Positions 21,811 through 33,545 of a stretch of DNA of 64,000 bases are shown piece by piece. The notes under the pieces were generated by a model that was not told where the DNA came from, ran no database searches, and saw only the letters and a program-made list of their open reading frames with translations. Location: NCBI RefSeq assembly GCF_051020765.1, contig NC_134932.1, forward strand, positions 12,276,001-12,340,000, read 5' to 3'. Made by a program: the position numbers and the translations under genes. How positions within the stretch are numbered: the stretch's first letter is position 1; each line of letters starts with the position of its first letter. This DNA is from Lasioglossum baleicum. Lineage: Eukaryota; Arthropoda; Insecta; Hymenoptera; Halictidae.

Positions 21811-23212
21811 AAATTACTGGACCTTCTGAGGACAAATCTGTACAAATGGATCGTGCTTTCAAAATTCTCCTACATCCTAATTCTTGAATATTTTTTCGTT
21901 TATCTGGAAGATAAAAGGTAACTCTTTATGTCACTATTAGATAAGAATCGTACAATTTTGTTTTTTTCGTTCCACCCTACTCTATAGCGTTTGAAAAACC
22001 GCATTCTTCACGACCGTGTCACAAATTGCCGACGATTCCTACCAATTGAACTCGAAGCAGGGAAGAATGATACATCGAGCCGGCATCGATACGTGGGCGT
22101 CTAATAATTTTCCCTCATAAGGGCAGAACCTGGTCATAGCCGGTCGATAACCAGTATTTAACGACGTTACCGGGCCGATGTATCAAACCGAGTGGTCGCT
22201 CGGGGCGAAGCCGTGGCGAGAAAACGAAGAAAACGAGAGAAGAGAGCTGGCAGAGTTCGTTCCACAGCTTTTGGGTGTGGGTGGTGGAGATGCGGCGATG
22301 CCGTAAAAAAAAAAGAAATAGGAAAAACCACCGCCACCGCAGAAACTTTCGACTTGGGAAGCAATTCCCTCTCGCCGGTCCGCGAGCTCTCCGCCAAGAG
22401 AAATGTAGGTGGGAAAATGTTCCTACTCTTTTATACAGAAGACAAAGGTTCGGGCAACTTTTTATTACGTCGCGAGATTTACTATACCCGGCCGCTGTAA
22501 TCGATTTGTGATGAAACCGCCATGGTTGAATAAATTTTCGAAACTTATGCTTCCAAACGCAGCGCAATTTTCAGGACTTAAAAATTCTAAGGGTCCTAAG
22601 GTTCATTCTAAAATGTATAATTACTTGAGGTCAGAGTGAACGGTGGCAATATGGCCGCGAGTTTTGTGTATATTTCCTCATAAAATCTAATTTATATAAT
22701 ATATTAATCTGCTCGAATTCATAAATTAAACCACTATTTACATTGCTAAATTTGTAGTCATTTCATAATAAAACTAGGCTGGAATTCATATGCATAAACA
22801 AACAAAATGATTTCAAATGTAAATATTCTAGATCAGAAGATACGTGTTGGTTTTGAATATCTAAAAGTAAAAGAAAAACAATTTCATTGAATTTAATGTA
22901 AATTATGAGAATGTGTAGGTGATTTAGTTGTTCAGCTTGAGTTGTTTAGTTCAACCACTCAAGCCTGCCTTACCGTTAACACCCTTACTGTCAAGGTCAT
23001 GTGAGGATCAAAGTATACTAGGCCGTTGAACTCGTCTTGACATAATCTACAATATTATGTGTACCTACTGAAAAATGTAGGAAGAATGAAGTTTGCATGT
23101 GACTCCTGTTACTGGTAACTAACAATGAACATTTTTATTCTGCCTAATGATCCAGTCTAGGAATCACCCATAGAATGTATTAATTTACTATTACGACAGT
23201 CTTTATTTCGTA
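21811..23212. other. Unassigned DNA with a GC-rich core
   Basis: 22115-22567 is GC-rich, with a 150-codon minus frame and several opposing plus frames, none recognisable. 22640-23212 is AT-rich and featureless. Confidence 0.35.
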
Positions 23213-23216
23213 ATAA

Positions 23217-23469
23217 CACTAGAACTACCAACAGTTAAGACTATTTCTACCAAAACCAGTCAAAATGACTGGTATCGGTATAAGTACCCATGATACAAAA
23301 TTGTTTTGATATTGAATCAATAAATCAAAAATAAAATGCATTATATTACACCTTTAGTTATCGCTGCAAAAGTTATCACATCATCGCGGGAAAAAAATGT
23401 GACGTGAAGTAAGAATTTTAAAATGAAATTGTAAAACCGGTCATTGTGACCTGTGTGGTAGTTCTAGTG
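23217..23469. mobile_element. piggyBac-like MITE, 253 bp
   Basis: Ends CACTAGAACTACC and GGTAGTTCTAGTG are perfect inverted repeats. The left arm carries AACAGTTAAGAC plus the palindrome CCAGTCAAAATGACTGG; the right arm carries CCGGTCATTGTGACC. Flanks ATAA and TTGA look like a decayed TTAA pair. The asymmetric arms match the larger copies at 13520 and 51586. Confidence 0.72.
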
Positions 23470-23473
23470 TTGA

Positions 23474-23959
23474 ATATAAATAAACATAGGCTGGGTAAAG
23501 TATGAGTAAAAGCAGTTGATTCGGTATTGGAACGAAAGAACAATAGTTCAGGCAGTATCATACTCCTAAAAAGCGGTATACATATAAACTCGACGAGATC
23601 CTTAAAGTTCAGTCCTTTGAAAGGGGCAAAGCCGATCCGTCGTCATCCGCAACAAAGACGCAAAAATCTTCATCTTCATTTTCCCGCCGGCTCTACCACA
23701 CCGCATGCGACTGCTACGCGCCCGCTAACCAGCCGCCATTTTCTTTCCACCCCATCCCTATCCGACATCTATTCGCCATGAGCCACCGTTTCCTATGGTT
23801 ACCATTTACTCGAGGGATGCTTGACATCTTCATTGGAGCTTTCTACTCCTTGTCAGACCGCGGTGCTCTCTTTGACTTCATGCCCAAAAACTTTATTCTA
23901 AATGCAAGTCTTTTCGTGCATTTTATCTATCAAGCTTAGCCGTCTAATCGCTGCACGAT
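23474..23959. other. Unassigned DNA
   Basis: A plus frame at 23527-23781 (basic, His/Pro-rich) is unrecognised. No RNA gene. Confidence 0.35.
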
Positions 23960-23963
23960 TTAA

Positions 23964-24022
23964 CCCTTTGCCCTACGAGTCTCACTCGTGACGAAGATTC
24001 TGAACAGAGTCTAATAAATACG
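23964..24022 (+). mobile_element. TTAA-flanked MITE fragment, interrupted
   Basis: TTAA at 23960-23963, then CCCTTTGCCCTACGAGTCTC. GAACAGAGTCTAATAAAT matches 48215-48233. The copy is cut at 24023 by the Tc1-type end starting at 24025. Confidence 0.5.
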
Positions 24023-24024
24023 TA

Positions 24025-25030
24025 CGGTGAACTACGAAAGTATTTGAACGCACTTTAAAACAGTATAACTTTTTCATGATCGGACCAAACGACCTGACTT
24101 TTTTCAGGAATTAGAAGAATTGATTTACCAAATGACATGCAAAAAGATTTTGAAAAATCGCAATTCCTAAGAATTACATGAGAAAGTAAAAGAGACACCA
24201 TTTATACAGTTAGGAGCATAACTGATTTCACACACTTTAAATCAGAACAACGTTTTTATGAATGGACCAAACGTCTTCGATTTCTCTGTAAGGCTAGAAG
24301 AATTAGTTTAGTAAATGATGTGTAAAAAATATGTTGAAAAAATGCAAAAATTGATTTTTACAACCTTTTTAGCTGGGCCAATAACGAAAATTCAAAAGAT
24401 GCGTCTCGTCAACTGGTATAAATTATATACGCTCTGAAAATTTCATTGAAATTAGTTAATTGGTTTGCGAATTATAAACGATCAAAAGTGGTAAAAATTG
24501 CAACTCCTCAAGATTTTCGACCTTTTTACCACTTTTGATCGTTTATAATTCGTAAACCAATTAACCAATTTTAATGAAATTTTCAGAGCGTATATAATTT
24601 ATACCAGAAGTCGTTTGGTCCATTCATATAAAAGTTATTCTGATTTAAAGTGTGTGGAATCAGTTATGCTCCTTACTGTAACTGTTTTATTAGAGCCCGT
24701 AATGAAAATTGAAAATATGCGTTCTGTAGATGTATGTTAGTTATACACATGCTGAAAATTTCATCGAAATCGGTCGACGCAGAAAAAAACGACACGCATC
24801 GAAAGATGTAAGAATCTGTGGATTTTAGGCAAAGACTGACCAAAAGTCGCCAAAGCCTATGATTTTCACCACATTTAACCACTTGTAGCTCTTCTTGGGT
24901 ATGTTAATAATGATTTTGGTGAAATTTTCAGCATGTGTATAACTAACATAGATCTACAAAACATGTATTTTAAATTTTCACTAAGGGCCCAAATAAAAAA
25001 GTTTTAAAGAAAGTTTTTAAGAACTGTGGA
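24025..25030 (+). mobile_element. Tc1/mariner-type element, interrupted
   Basis: After TA at 24023-24024 it begins CGGTGAACTACGAAAGTATT, the same terminus as the inverted one at 15701. 24690-24990 matches the 15.1 kb copy in inverse orientation. The right end is not clear. A palindromic element sits inside at 24206-24678. No transposase frame. Confidence 0.5.
24206..24678. mobile_element. Palindromic Tc1/mariner-type element, 473 bp
   Basis: TA at 24204-24205 and 24679-24680. Ends CAGTTAGGAGCATAACTG and CAGTTATGCTCCTTACTG are inverted repeats extending through CACACACTTTAAATCAGAA. The centre is also inverted (GATCAAAAGTGGTAAAAA near 24480 against TTTTTACCACTTTTGATC near 24525), so much of the element could fold back on itself. 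A 5'-truncated relative lies at 43036-43451. Confidence 0.7.
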
Positions 25031-25034
25031 ATCC

Positions 25035-26559
25035 AAACATCCACATATTTTAGTTTCAATACGGAATCGTACTGCATTTCGATTAATCCTTCGATTATTA
25101 TTAACTGAGTAGATTCTGTAAAATGATCTACGGAAACGTGTGGGAACATAAACATTCTGAGCGTACTAAAACTGCATTGTAGAATCGATGGTATCTTCGG
25201 TGGATCAGGATCGCGGTAGAAGTGAATCTAATGGTCAGCCGTTTAATCGACGTGTTTAACGGACGCGTTTAATCGGCGGACAGGACGCGTAAAAGGCTAA
25301 CGCGCAGTTTAAGTCCTGGTGTTTGGGCCTAAGTTTAGATTTAGGTTTAGATTTAAGCACATTCGCTATCGTGCCCGAAGCAATACCGTATTGATTGTGG
25401 GGTGGCCGAGCCTCCGAACACATTACATGATTAAACCGCCCCAATGGCATAGCAACCGGCCTTGCAGCACTTACCTTATTAAAATATCCACCACCCTCAC
25501 CGCGCCCTTTTAACAAAACCTTCACGCGGACCCGCGGACTGTTCTATCGCCTATCCTTTATTATCGGGGAACGTTCAACCAGCTAAGTTGTTCGAGTCAG
25601 CTTACCTTGTTCCTCGATCTGTTTCGAAACACGTTAATTAGCGCAAAACATTCGATCTTTTTATCATACTTTACGCTCACAATTTCTATCTGTGGCGATA
25701 CCGTTGTATTCAGTCGGGGACAAAAAGATAGGGCGCTCTATTAATTTTTTAATGTTTATTTAACAGTGTTACGGAACAGAGTTTAGAATAGCCTTTTCAT
25801 TTCTTATGTTTTTGTATAGAAATATATTCCCATAGGTACACCTGGGATATGCAAATCAATCTTTTATTCCAAAACTACGTAAAGCACACAATAACAACGA
25901 ACAAATCAATTTATTCGTTAAAAATAATCAAATAAAATAATGCAATTTATTCGTTGTTATTTTATTTATTATTCTGAATAACATTTGTTCAGCACTCTCT
26001 GTCATAGACATCCCACATTTCTCATTGCGTTATTCAGATTTCCATTAAACTCTATTAATACTGCATAAGCTCGGATTTATGTATAGCTTACTGAATGATC
26101 GATTCACAGTTATTCGCATCTGTGTTTATAAGACGAAACCAATATCTAAAAATAACTAATTTATTTTAAACGAGTATCTATTTCGATGTTTATCAAATAT
26201 ATTGTAACGAAATTGTGAATGATAAATTCTGCATCGCGTGGCAATTTACTTATATTTATTATGTCGTATTACTGCCGACCCTCTTTTTTTGATATTGTAA
26301 AATTATAAACGTTCTGCACTTCGTAGTATACGCAGACCATTTTATCAAACAATATTGCAATATCAAACTTATTTCTGCGTAAACTTGATATCCATTTTCA
26401 AAAAGATCAGAAGTACATCATGACAGTTTTTATATAAACAATGAATTATCCATCGATACAAAATTTAACTAAGGAAGCATTCGCAGAAACCAATTTATAA
26501 ATTCTGCAACTGCACAGTTTTGCATTTACATTAAGGTGGTAGATCTATGAAAACAGGAG
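25035..26559. other. Unassigned DNA
   Basis: Mostly AT-rich. 25200-25620 is more balanced, with opposed frames at 25256-25525 that are unrecognised. 25315-25360 has short repeats of TTTAGATTTAGG type. No RNA gene. Confidence 0.4.
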
Positions 26560-26815
26560 CTTTAGGATCTAAGAAAATTGCTTATCCCCTCCACTGTGGG
26601 GCATACACCACGGGGGGCTAATCCAAATAACACTTCATTATTTATCATTATCTTCCGATTAAAATGATACTAGACACAATATAATTTTTACTGTATTTAG
26701 TGGTCTAATTGGCTGTCCTATCCTATGTTCAGCGCGGTCGGCGAGGTCACAAAAAAATAGAATCACGGGATTTAAGAAACAGCACGGACCGGGGTTATTT
26801 TCTTTATGATCTTTA
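26560..26815 (+). repeat. Dispersed repeat shared with 4.80-4.96 kb
   Basis: Contains ACTGTATTTAGTGGTCTAAT and TTTAAGAAACAGCACGGAC, matching 4880-4925 with an extra ~45 bp between the blocks. Also includes a GGGGGCTAATCC segment not seen elsewhere. Confidence 0.4.
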
Positions 26816-27916
26816 TCATTAACCGAAGTAAATTTTCGTTATATGCAGATATTTTTATGCAAGCTGATTGATGTATTTAAAAAAAGTACTAATTCAATCG
26901 AGATGAAGGATTAGGATGACAGTAAGCAAATTCGCTCTAGATTAAAAAATCGCGATCGCGGCGTGAATAAAGTTAAAATCACGTTTAGTGATTTTGCACG
27001 CCATCACTAATCGCTAACGTGTCCACTGAATGAAAGATTAAATCGCGCGTGCAGATATCGAGACGGCATTAAAAGTAGTAAATGTTGCACCGGCAAAATT
27101 ATCAAATATAAATCGTCAATAGTATACAATAAAGTCGTCTCTCTTTCGCGCCTAATCTGTACTGGAGAGATAAAAAGTGACGAGACTTTTCACTGATAAA
27201 AAAACGATCGTAATAAATCATCTCGAAATAGAACTCTCGATACTGTCCTACTTCAATAGCTTTATACATGTTTCGAACCTGCATAACCTAACTGCTCTCT
27301 GCACGATTTGAATTGACTTTGTTTGTCCGGTTCAGAAAGACTGAATCTTTCGAGATCGATATAGCTACCCACTGGCCCAAATGTGACAATCACGCCGTCT
27401 CGAAAACGGACGTTAATCTTATCGATCATTCGGATCGAGTTACTTATCAAGAGCCAGCCACTGTTCGCGTAATGTGGCACAAAAATTTCAACCTGACCTG
27501 ATATCACAAGAACGTCGTGATAGCAACGAAATCATCGAAACTAGTGCTCCCCGTTTCTCGAGATGGTTCAATGAATCCACCAAGGTAATTGCAACATGCT
27601 CCTCTGGAAAATTATCCTCTGCTAAATCTGGTTCTCGTCAATTAATACCCGTTCAGTAATTGGCTTTGCCGCCTTAAAGATTCACGACAGTGAGCGAAGA
27701 CATGAAATCGATACTAATTTCATAGCCGCAACTACATTTTTTAATTTCTCCACGAATTTTAATACCCGTCGAAATGCTTCCGCTTCGATTTCGCACAGAC
27801 TTATCCCAGATCATTCTCACATTTTCAACACTAGCGCAACTAGCGACAGCACATGTTCTGACATTTATAGTAATTATTAGATAAACTACAAATTTTATTT
27901 GTGCTTACATTACAAC
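26816..27916. other. Unassigned DNA with opposed frames
   Basis: A minus frame at 27262-27507 and plus frames at 27313-27501 and 27474-27659 overlap; none starts at a convincing ATG with a known domain. No RNA gene. Confidence 0.35.
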
Positions 27917-28115
27917 TAGCCTGCGGATCTTTATGCATTTGTGGTAAAAATTAGTAGCTGTAATTTAAAACAGTGATAAGCTTAGAGGAATTCTAAACTA
28001 CCGTTGTATTGTATTCAACCCACTAAACATATTAAAGGCAGAAAATAAATTTCTATTTCATTATAGTTTGTTATAATTCATGTAGACATTTTTTATTTTG
28101 TAATTTATGTTTTCT
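27917..28115 (+). mobile_element. hAT MITE, right end lost
   Basis: Begins TAGCCTGCGGATCTTTATGC. The interior (ACTAAACATATTAAAGGCAG, TTCATGTAGACATTTTT) is the 18896 subtype. The right terminus is missing where the next repeat begins. Confidence 0.55.
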
Positions 28116-28129
28116 TTCGTGTTTATAAT

Positions 28130-28222
28130 TTAAATTGTTTATATTTATTTGTTTGGCAGGAGCCTTTTGACCGAACGGGGTCCTGAGCTGCAGCTCATAA
28201 GGCCCATGCCTAGATCAGCCAG
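28130..28222 (+). mobile_element. Fragment of a CAGAGGCGG-type repeat
   Basis: ACCGAACGGGGTCCTGAGCT and AAGGCCCATGCCTAGATC match 50660-50700, the right part of the element at 50441. Confidence 0.4.
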
Positions 28223-28604
28223 TGTGTTCGTCCTTACATTATAACGTTCATGTGATATTTTGGTCGTCTCTCGTTACATTTTCGTATTAATGCAACGTTA
28301 AAAATTGTGAGTCACTATCAGGAGCTTATTACAATTGCCTTTTCCGTTGTCTCAATGAGAGCTGGCGGCTTATGGGTCGCACACTGTTCGAGGGGAAAAA
28401 TTTACCCTCTCTCTGCCAGTACTGGATTAGTCACGTGACATATTACTTAGACCATATTACCTATAGACCCGGCTTCGCATAACATGCCGTGTTTCGTCGT
28501 ATTCGACTTTAAGACAGTGTAAACATTATTTGATAGCGAAGGTGTTACTACTAAATATTTCACATTTCCACTACTGTTTTGAATTCGTCTCGACGTCCTC
28601 TTCT

Positions 28605-28655
28605 AACACTAGCCGTACCACAACCGGTCCAATGACCGGTGTCACATCTTTTACT
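28605..28655 (+). mobile_element. piggyBac-like solo end
   Basis: CACTAGCCGTACCACAACCG followed by GGTCCAATGACCGG resembles the CACTAGAACTACCAC end with its palindromic GGTCA..TGACC block. Confidence 0.5.
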
Positions 28656-28819
28656 TTATAATCATTGAAGTTGCAAGGATAATTCCATTAGAAACTATTA
28701 AATGAGTTTCTTCATTGAAGCACGAATTGTTATAAAAATTGCAAGAAATTTAAATATTATACATTCAGTGTTGTCATTTTTAAATTGCATTTCATGTAAT
28801 CGCGAAAGAGATGATTCTT

Positions 28820-29165
28820 TAGACAGCGGATTCGACGCATTTATGACAGGAATGAGTAGGTGTAATCTTACATAGCAGAATATCGTTACATTATTCTCAA
28901 TCTACTTAACACATTAGCCCTCGCAAGGTAAGGTGTAATTTCACATAAATAGTAAAGTGGGGTGTCTTAGACCCCGACAAATGAATTTCATAAACAGCCT
29001 CGTTTTTAATAAAATAAAGAATAACGCAGGATAAACAGTAAGAAGCTGGGGTCTCCGAGACCCCACATTACCTTGCGAAGATTAAGGAAGAAAATAAATT
29101 TCCATTTCGCTCCAATTTGTTGCAATTCAGGTGGAAATTTTAATTTTGCATTAGAATACTCCATA
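28820..29165 (+). mobile_element. hAT MITE interrupted by a TTAA element
   Basis: Left end TAGACAGCGGATTCGACGCA at 28820. The right-hand interior AAAATAAATTTCCATTTCGC and TTGCAATTCAGGTGGAAA belongs to the 18896 subtype and is displaced by the insertion at 28918-29081. Confidence 0.55.
28918..29081. mobile_element. TTAA-flanked MITE, 164 bp
   Basis: TTAG at 28914-28917 and TTAA at 29082-29085. Ends CCCTCGCAAGGTAAGGTG and CATTACCTTGCGAAGA are inverted. Internal GGGGTGTCTTAGACCCC and GGGGTCTCCGAGACCCC form two short palindromes. Confidence 0.65.
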
Positions 29166-29420
29166 CAGGAAACGTAAACAGGTGGATTTTCACCCGACGG
29201 AACGAGGAATGTAAACACGACGAAGCCCATGTTACAATGAATACAATCCCAGCTGCGCTTTCTACAGAATATTGCTTGCCGAATAATTCTGAAAAGATCT
29301 CGGCACGGTTCCCTAATCGACGGAGCCGTGTGTGCCAGTCGATTCGTTGGTGATCGAGGGATCGCTAGCAAAGCCGCGAGTCGGAGGGTACGGCGCAAAA
29401 AGTAGAGGAGGAATCCTTAC

Positions 29421-29880
29421 CTTCTAGTTTCTTGTTCCTGACGAGGATAGCGCGAAGGACGTCCTGGTTGGGCGCCTCGGCATCCTCGGCCAGGTCGGCG
29501 GCGTCCTGATGCGAGGGCGGCAGAGAGGGTCCCAGGGGTGGCATGGCGGTGGTCGGTGGTCGCGACATCATCACCGGCGCCGACCCCAACGGCGGCGGCA
29601 ACGGCAGGTCCCCAGGTGTATGGTGAAGAGGATTATGCGACGGTGGGCCGCTGCTTGTCAGCGTCGGTAGCGTCGGCAGCGTCGGCAGCGTCGCGACCGG
29701 CTGCACTGCCGCCGACATCGACAGATCGACGCCACCCAACAGAACCGGACGACACCCTCCTGAAGCGGGACCGCTGCTCACCGCCGGGAGGATTCCGCCA
29801 CCCCCCGGCAGTGGTGCGTACGGCAAGTACAGCTCCAGTATAAGAGCAAAAACCAACAGCCGCGAGAACACCAACCGATC
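29421..29880 (-). CDS. Exon of an unidentified secreted or membrane protein
   Basis: The minus strand is open from a stop at 29881-29883 to the splice donor AAG|GTAAGG (exon ends at 29421). The start of the frame encodes a hydrophobic run (LLVFALILELYLPYA) resembling a signal peptide, then a Gly/Pro/Leu/Ser-rich region with TLPTLPTLPTL (encoded by 9-bp repeats at 29660-29695). It ends in a more ordinary segment, NQDVLRAILVRNKKLEG. No ATG precedes the hydrophobic segment in frame; the first in-frame ATG is at 29718, giving a start without it. So either an upstream exon supplies the Met, or the true start is internal. Further exons would lie below 29.4 kb and were not found. Family not recognised. 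Confidence 0.55.
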
Positions 29881-32800
29881 CTAGACCGGTCCTCCACGTC
29901 CTTCACAAGTCCACAGGATCCGAGTGCAAGCTACAACCTTTCACTCGAAACGGTTCCTACGGTCTCTGTCAACGAAAATCGAGATTCAACTTCCAGGTCC
30001 AGGCTTTACTCTTCGCTAACAATTCAGAGTCCACTGAAGAACACTGTGCACACACCTTTCTACGTGTACCAAGTATGTATATGTGTACGCTCACGGATCC
30101 ACAAAACCACATTCACTCCACAACGTCACTGTGCCAGTTCTTCCGCGGGATACAGTTAATAATTCCAATCAACGGCCATCGCAAGTTCGATCGGGATCGT
30201 CGCGAATTCACGCACGCGATATTGTTCCAGACATACAAGCGCTCGTTCGGTAGCTCGCAATTAGTAGACAAGCAAGGTCTGGTGAAAACACAAGTTTTCG
30301 TGTTTGTTCTTCTCTCTCGAGTGGTTTCAGGTCGCGCTGTTTCGGTATCGTGGAAAAAAAGAGAGCAATCGGTTCTTTATCGATCGATCGTCCAAAGTTC
30401 CGTCGTAATCTCGTCGCGAAGTAGACGCCGATGACGATCGGTCCTCAAGGAGCCTCTCACTTCTCCGTCACCTTCCAATGACTTTGCCTATCTGGATGAC
30501 GAGAGAGAAAACGTGCGACCACTTGTCAGTCGAACGCGATCGTGTATGATCGCGTGCAAGGGAGGCGGGAACGTGTCCGCGCGGTGTGGATCACTGAGCG
30601 TGGCGGGCGAACGCTTACGAATGTTTACGAGCGCCGCTAGTAGGAGCCCCGGTTGAATGGCTTGTTTGTAAATACATAGTACCGTCTGCGGGCTCGCGAA
30701 AAGAATCGCCACGGTTCAGCATGAGTGATTCAAGAACGCCGCCGGCTGCGCCGAACGATCAATGAGATCGAGCTTGTCCGACGACGTCCAACGGTTCGTG
30801 AATTCGGTGCCGGTGTTGTGTCCCGTCGCAATGGCGGAACTTTGGGAAATCCTTCGGCGATGTGGATGCGCCGGATCGAGATTATTCGACCGATAAGTAA
30901 CGTGGCGTCGCGTTAAATCATCCGGCGAAACAGGAAACTGTCACTCGAGAGCAGACACGAGCGTCGATCGCGACGGGTGTCCGGCATCGGTGAAATTCTC
31001 CAGCGGAATTTTCGTCGCTTCTGCGCAGCTCGATCGTGGCGGATCGAATCGACAGGTGGAGATCGTAAATCGAACTGGATGTATCGGCCAATACCTCTCG
31101 ACGAGATCCGAGCGGATCTCTGACCAGCCGCGCACTCGTTCGTCCCTCTCGCGCGCTAGCTTCCGAAGCGGCGGCGGCCGTCCGCGTCTTATCGGACTGT
31201 TCACAAGCCCCGGTTTATCTCGACCATAACCTTGGTTATGTTGCTGCGATCGCGATATCGCTCTAGCGAAACAGCGTCCTCCACCTCGCTCGGGATTATC
31301 TCCGGTCGCCCTGACACCCTCTACTCGGCAGATCCCTCATGATTCACGCGCGACAATTTCGTAACCGGCTAATACAAAGTGCATCGGGAAGCTTCCGCGG
31401 TTGCATTACAATTATCTCGAACGATTCGAACAGCTCCAAATAGTTGGTCTCGGGGCCGGTAAAAATTCTCTTAAAATAGGACACCGATAATGCGTTTCGT
31501 TATCTCGAATATGTCTCCGTGCAGCAGCGCGACGTTTTCGATTTCTAATCGCGGATTGAATTGTTGTGCCGTTCCGGCGGAACGGGAGAATATGGTTGTG
31601 CCGGTCGGGGAATCGCGATTCGACGAGCAGGGACGCCGCTAAAGGCGATGCATTTCTTACGGCCGTGTCCCGATCCTAATACGAATTTCAAAGGTTGCAG
31701 TTGAAACGAACGTGGTCGCGTCGCGTCGCGTTCGATCGACCGGCGAAGATCACCGATAGGCGTGCACGCACGCTGCTTTGTTAGCCTCTATCCTCTAATC
31801 TGCAGCGCGTCTATCTCCTTCGTTCTCCTTTGATCGGCAGCCGGGACGGCCGTGCGGTTTTTACACGCGTGTCGATGGAAATCGTGGCCCGGCCCGATGT
31901 AAATCCCGAATGCCGATAGAGAGAAAAACCCCAATGAATCACGTTGCGGCGATACCTCCTCGGCCGATCGGGCCGAGCGTCGCGTCGCGTCGGTTGTCGC
32001 CGGGGCCTTCTTTTCGTCTGGCGATTCGACCCGAATACGCTCGACCGCCGACGACCGGTAAGAAACGGCGAATTCCACGGCTCTTGAATCGCGATTTTCG
32101 TCCTGCCACGCTCTTCTTCTCTTTTTTCTCTCGCATCGGTGCAACAAACCCGTCCGAGGCTCGTCATCGGCCGGCGGTCGCGTCCATTCAGCCGACTATG
32201 ATATTATCTGCCGCGCACTGTCAACGACTTTCTTTCACCGTGTCTCTCTCGTACGAAATTTTTCCTCCCGGAATCTCAAATTCCTCGTGCCCCCGCCGTC
32301 GTCGTTATTGGTGTCTTCCACGTCGAAGAAACTGCCGCCGCTGAATTAATCTTCCTCTCCTTTTATAGTCTCGGTGCGGGTACGGAACACGCACGAAAAC
32401 AAATGGAAATCACCGGTGGTATCCGTTCCGGTGTCTTGTCCTTGGTGATTTATCGTCCTCTTTCGCTACAGCGTGCCCGGTAGTTGTCCATTCGGGATCA
32501 CGGTTACGTCGTCGTCGTCGCGAATCACCGTCGTTCCGCGCGACATGCGACCGTGTGACAATGGAACGTCAACATCTCGATAATCGTGGATGATGCGCAA
32601 CATACGGAATTGCGATAAAAGGAGGAATGATCGAGGCCCGACACCCGAGGTTTGCGGGATGGAAACGGGACCGGAAACGGGTCACTACCGCGAGATCTCG
32701 GAATGTGCGATTTGATTAGCGGGTACCGCGGCACTATGGAGCCGACTTCGCGGGGTTCCTGGCTTCAGCGACGAGGATCAGAGACCCGGAGGGACCTTGG

Positions 32801-33060
32801 AGGGACTTGGAGGGACGCATAGAAAGGTGGAGGTGGCTCTGAACGTTCTGTGAAACCGTGTGCATCGCCCTGTCGGAGGAGAGGCTTCCACCCTACCATC
32901 GACGGCCACCACCAAGCCGTCTCGTACCAGCTCCGCTGTAAAAGGGGGGAAACTTTGGTGGGGTATCGATGATGGCACGCGTGCGCCGCAACCTGTCTCC
33001 CTCGTGCGAGAAACCGCGCGGGGGACATCGGACGCCGAGCGCACACGCTGGTGTTAGAAG
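29881..33060. promoter_or_regulatory. Large CpG-rich block beside the exon
   Basis: About 3 kb dense in CpG (for example 30520-32350), in sharp contrast to both flanks. Its position just upstream of the minus-strand exon suggests 5' leader and promoter DNA for that gene. Many frames on both strands (30.1-33.2 kb) are open because stops are rare at this composition; none shows a domain. Whether the island serves one or two divergent promoters cannot be told. Confidence 0.45.
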
Positions 33061-33543
33061 ATTTTCGAGCTCGAGTGATTTGCGGTGCGCGCTCGCTGAA
33101 TCCAATGGAACGTAGAATGTGGAGAATCCCGTAAGACGCTTCTTTACTTTTTCGTCGTGTACAATGCGTATCATATGTTTAGACGCACCCTATTATTTGA
33201 ACCAAAACCCTCTGCACCCTCTGATGAATCTCCCATTGATATTTTTTATTGTATGTTTAGAATACTTTGTGGAAAATTATGATCACTATAATAACTATTC
33301 AAATATAGGGCACTGCAGGGAAGAATTTTTAACCAAAATATGAAAAACGACCGTATCAGAAGTTTAGACGCGCTTGCTTTTCTCGTTGTACACCAGTGGC
33401 TAATCTTGTAAACTTTTGTAATTCTATTATATGTTTTAATCCGTTATTAAACGCGAATTCTTCTATTGTAATCATACAACATTCACAGTTTGTACGCAAC
33501 GAATAATTCACAGAAAGTAAAGCATGAAAACACTCTCCATACA
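33061..33543. other. Unassigned DNA
   Basis: The composition falls back to AT-rich. A plus frame at 33119-33343 and a minus frame from 33356 are unrecognised. Confidence 0.4.
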
Positions 33544-33545
33544 TA

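Noticed and set aside
27262..27507. 81-codon minus frame with a protein-like look
   Set aside because: No ATG, opposed by plus frames, and no recognisable family or splice sites.
30075..30434. 119-codon plus ORF in the CpG island
   Set aside because: Likely open by composition; it lies antisense to the presumed 5' leader of the minus-strand exon and shows no domain.
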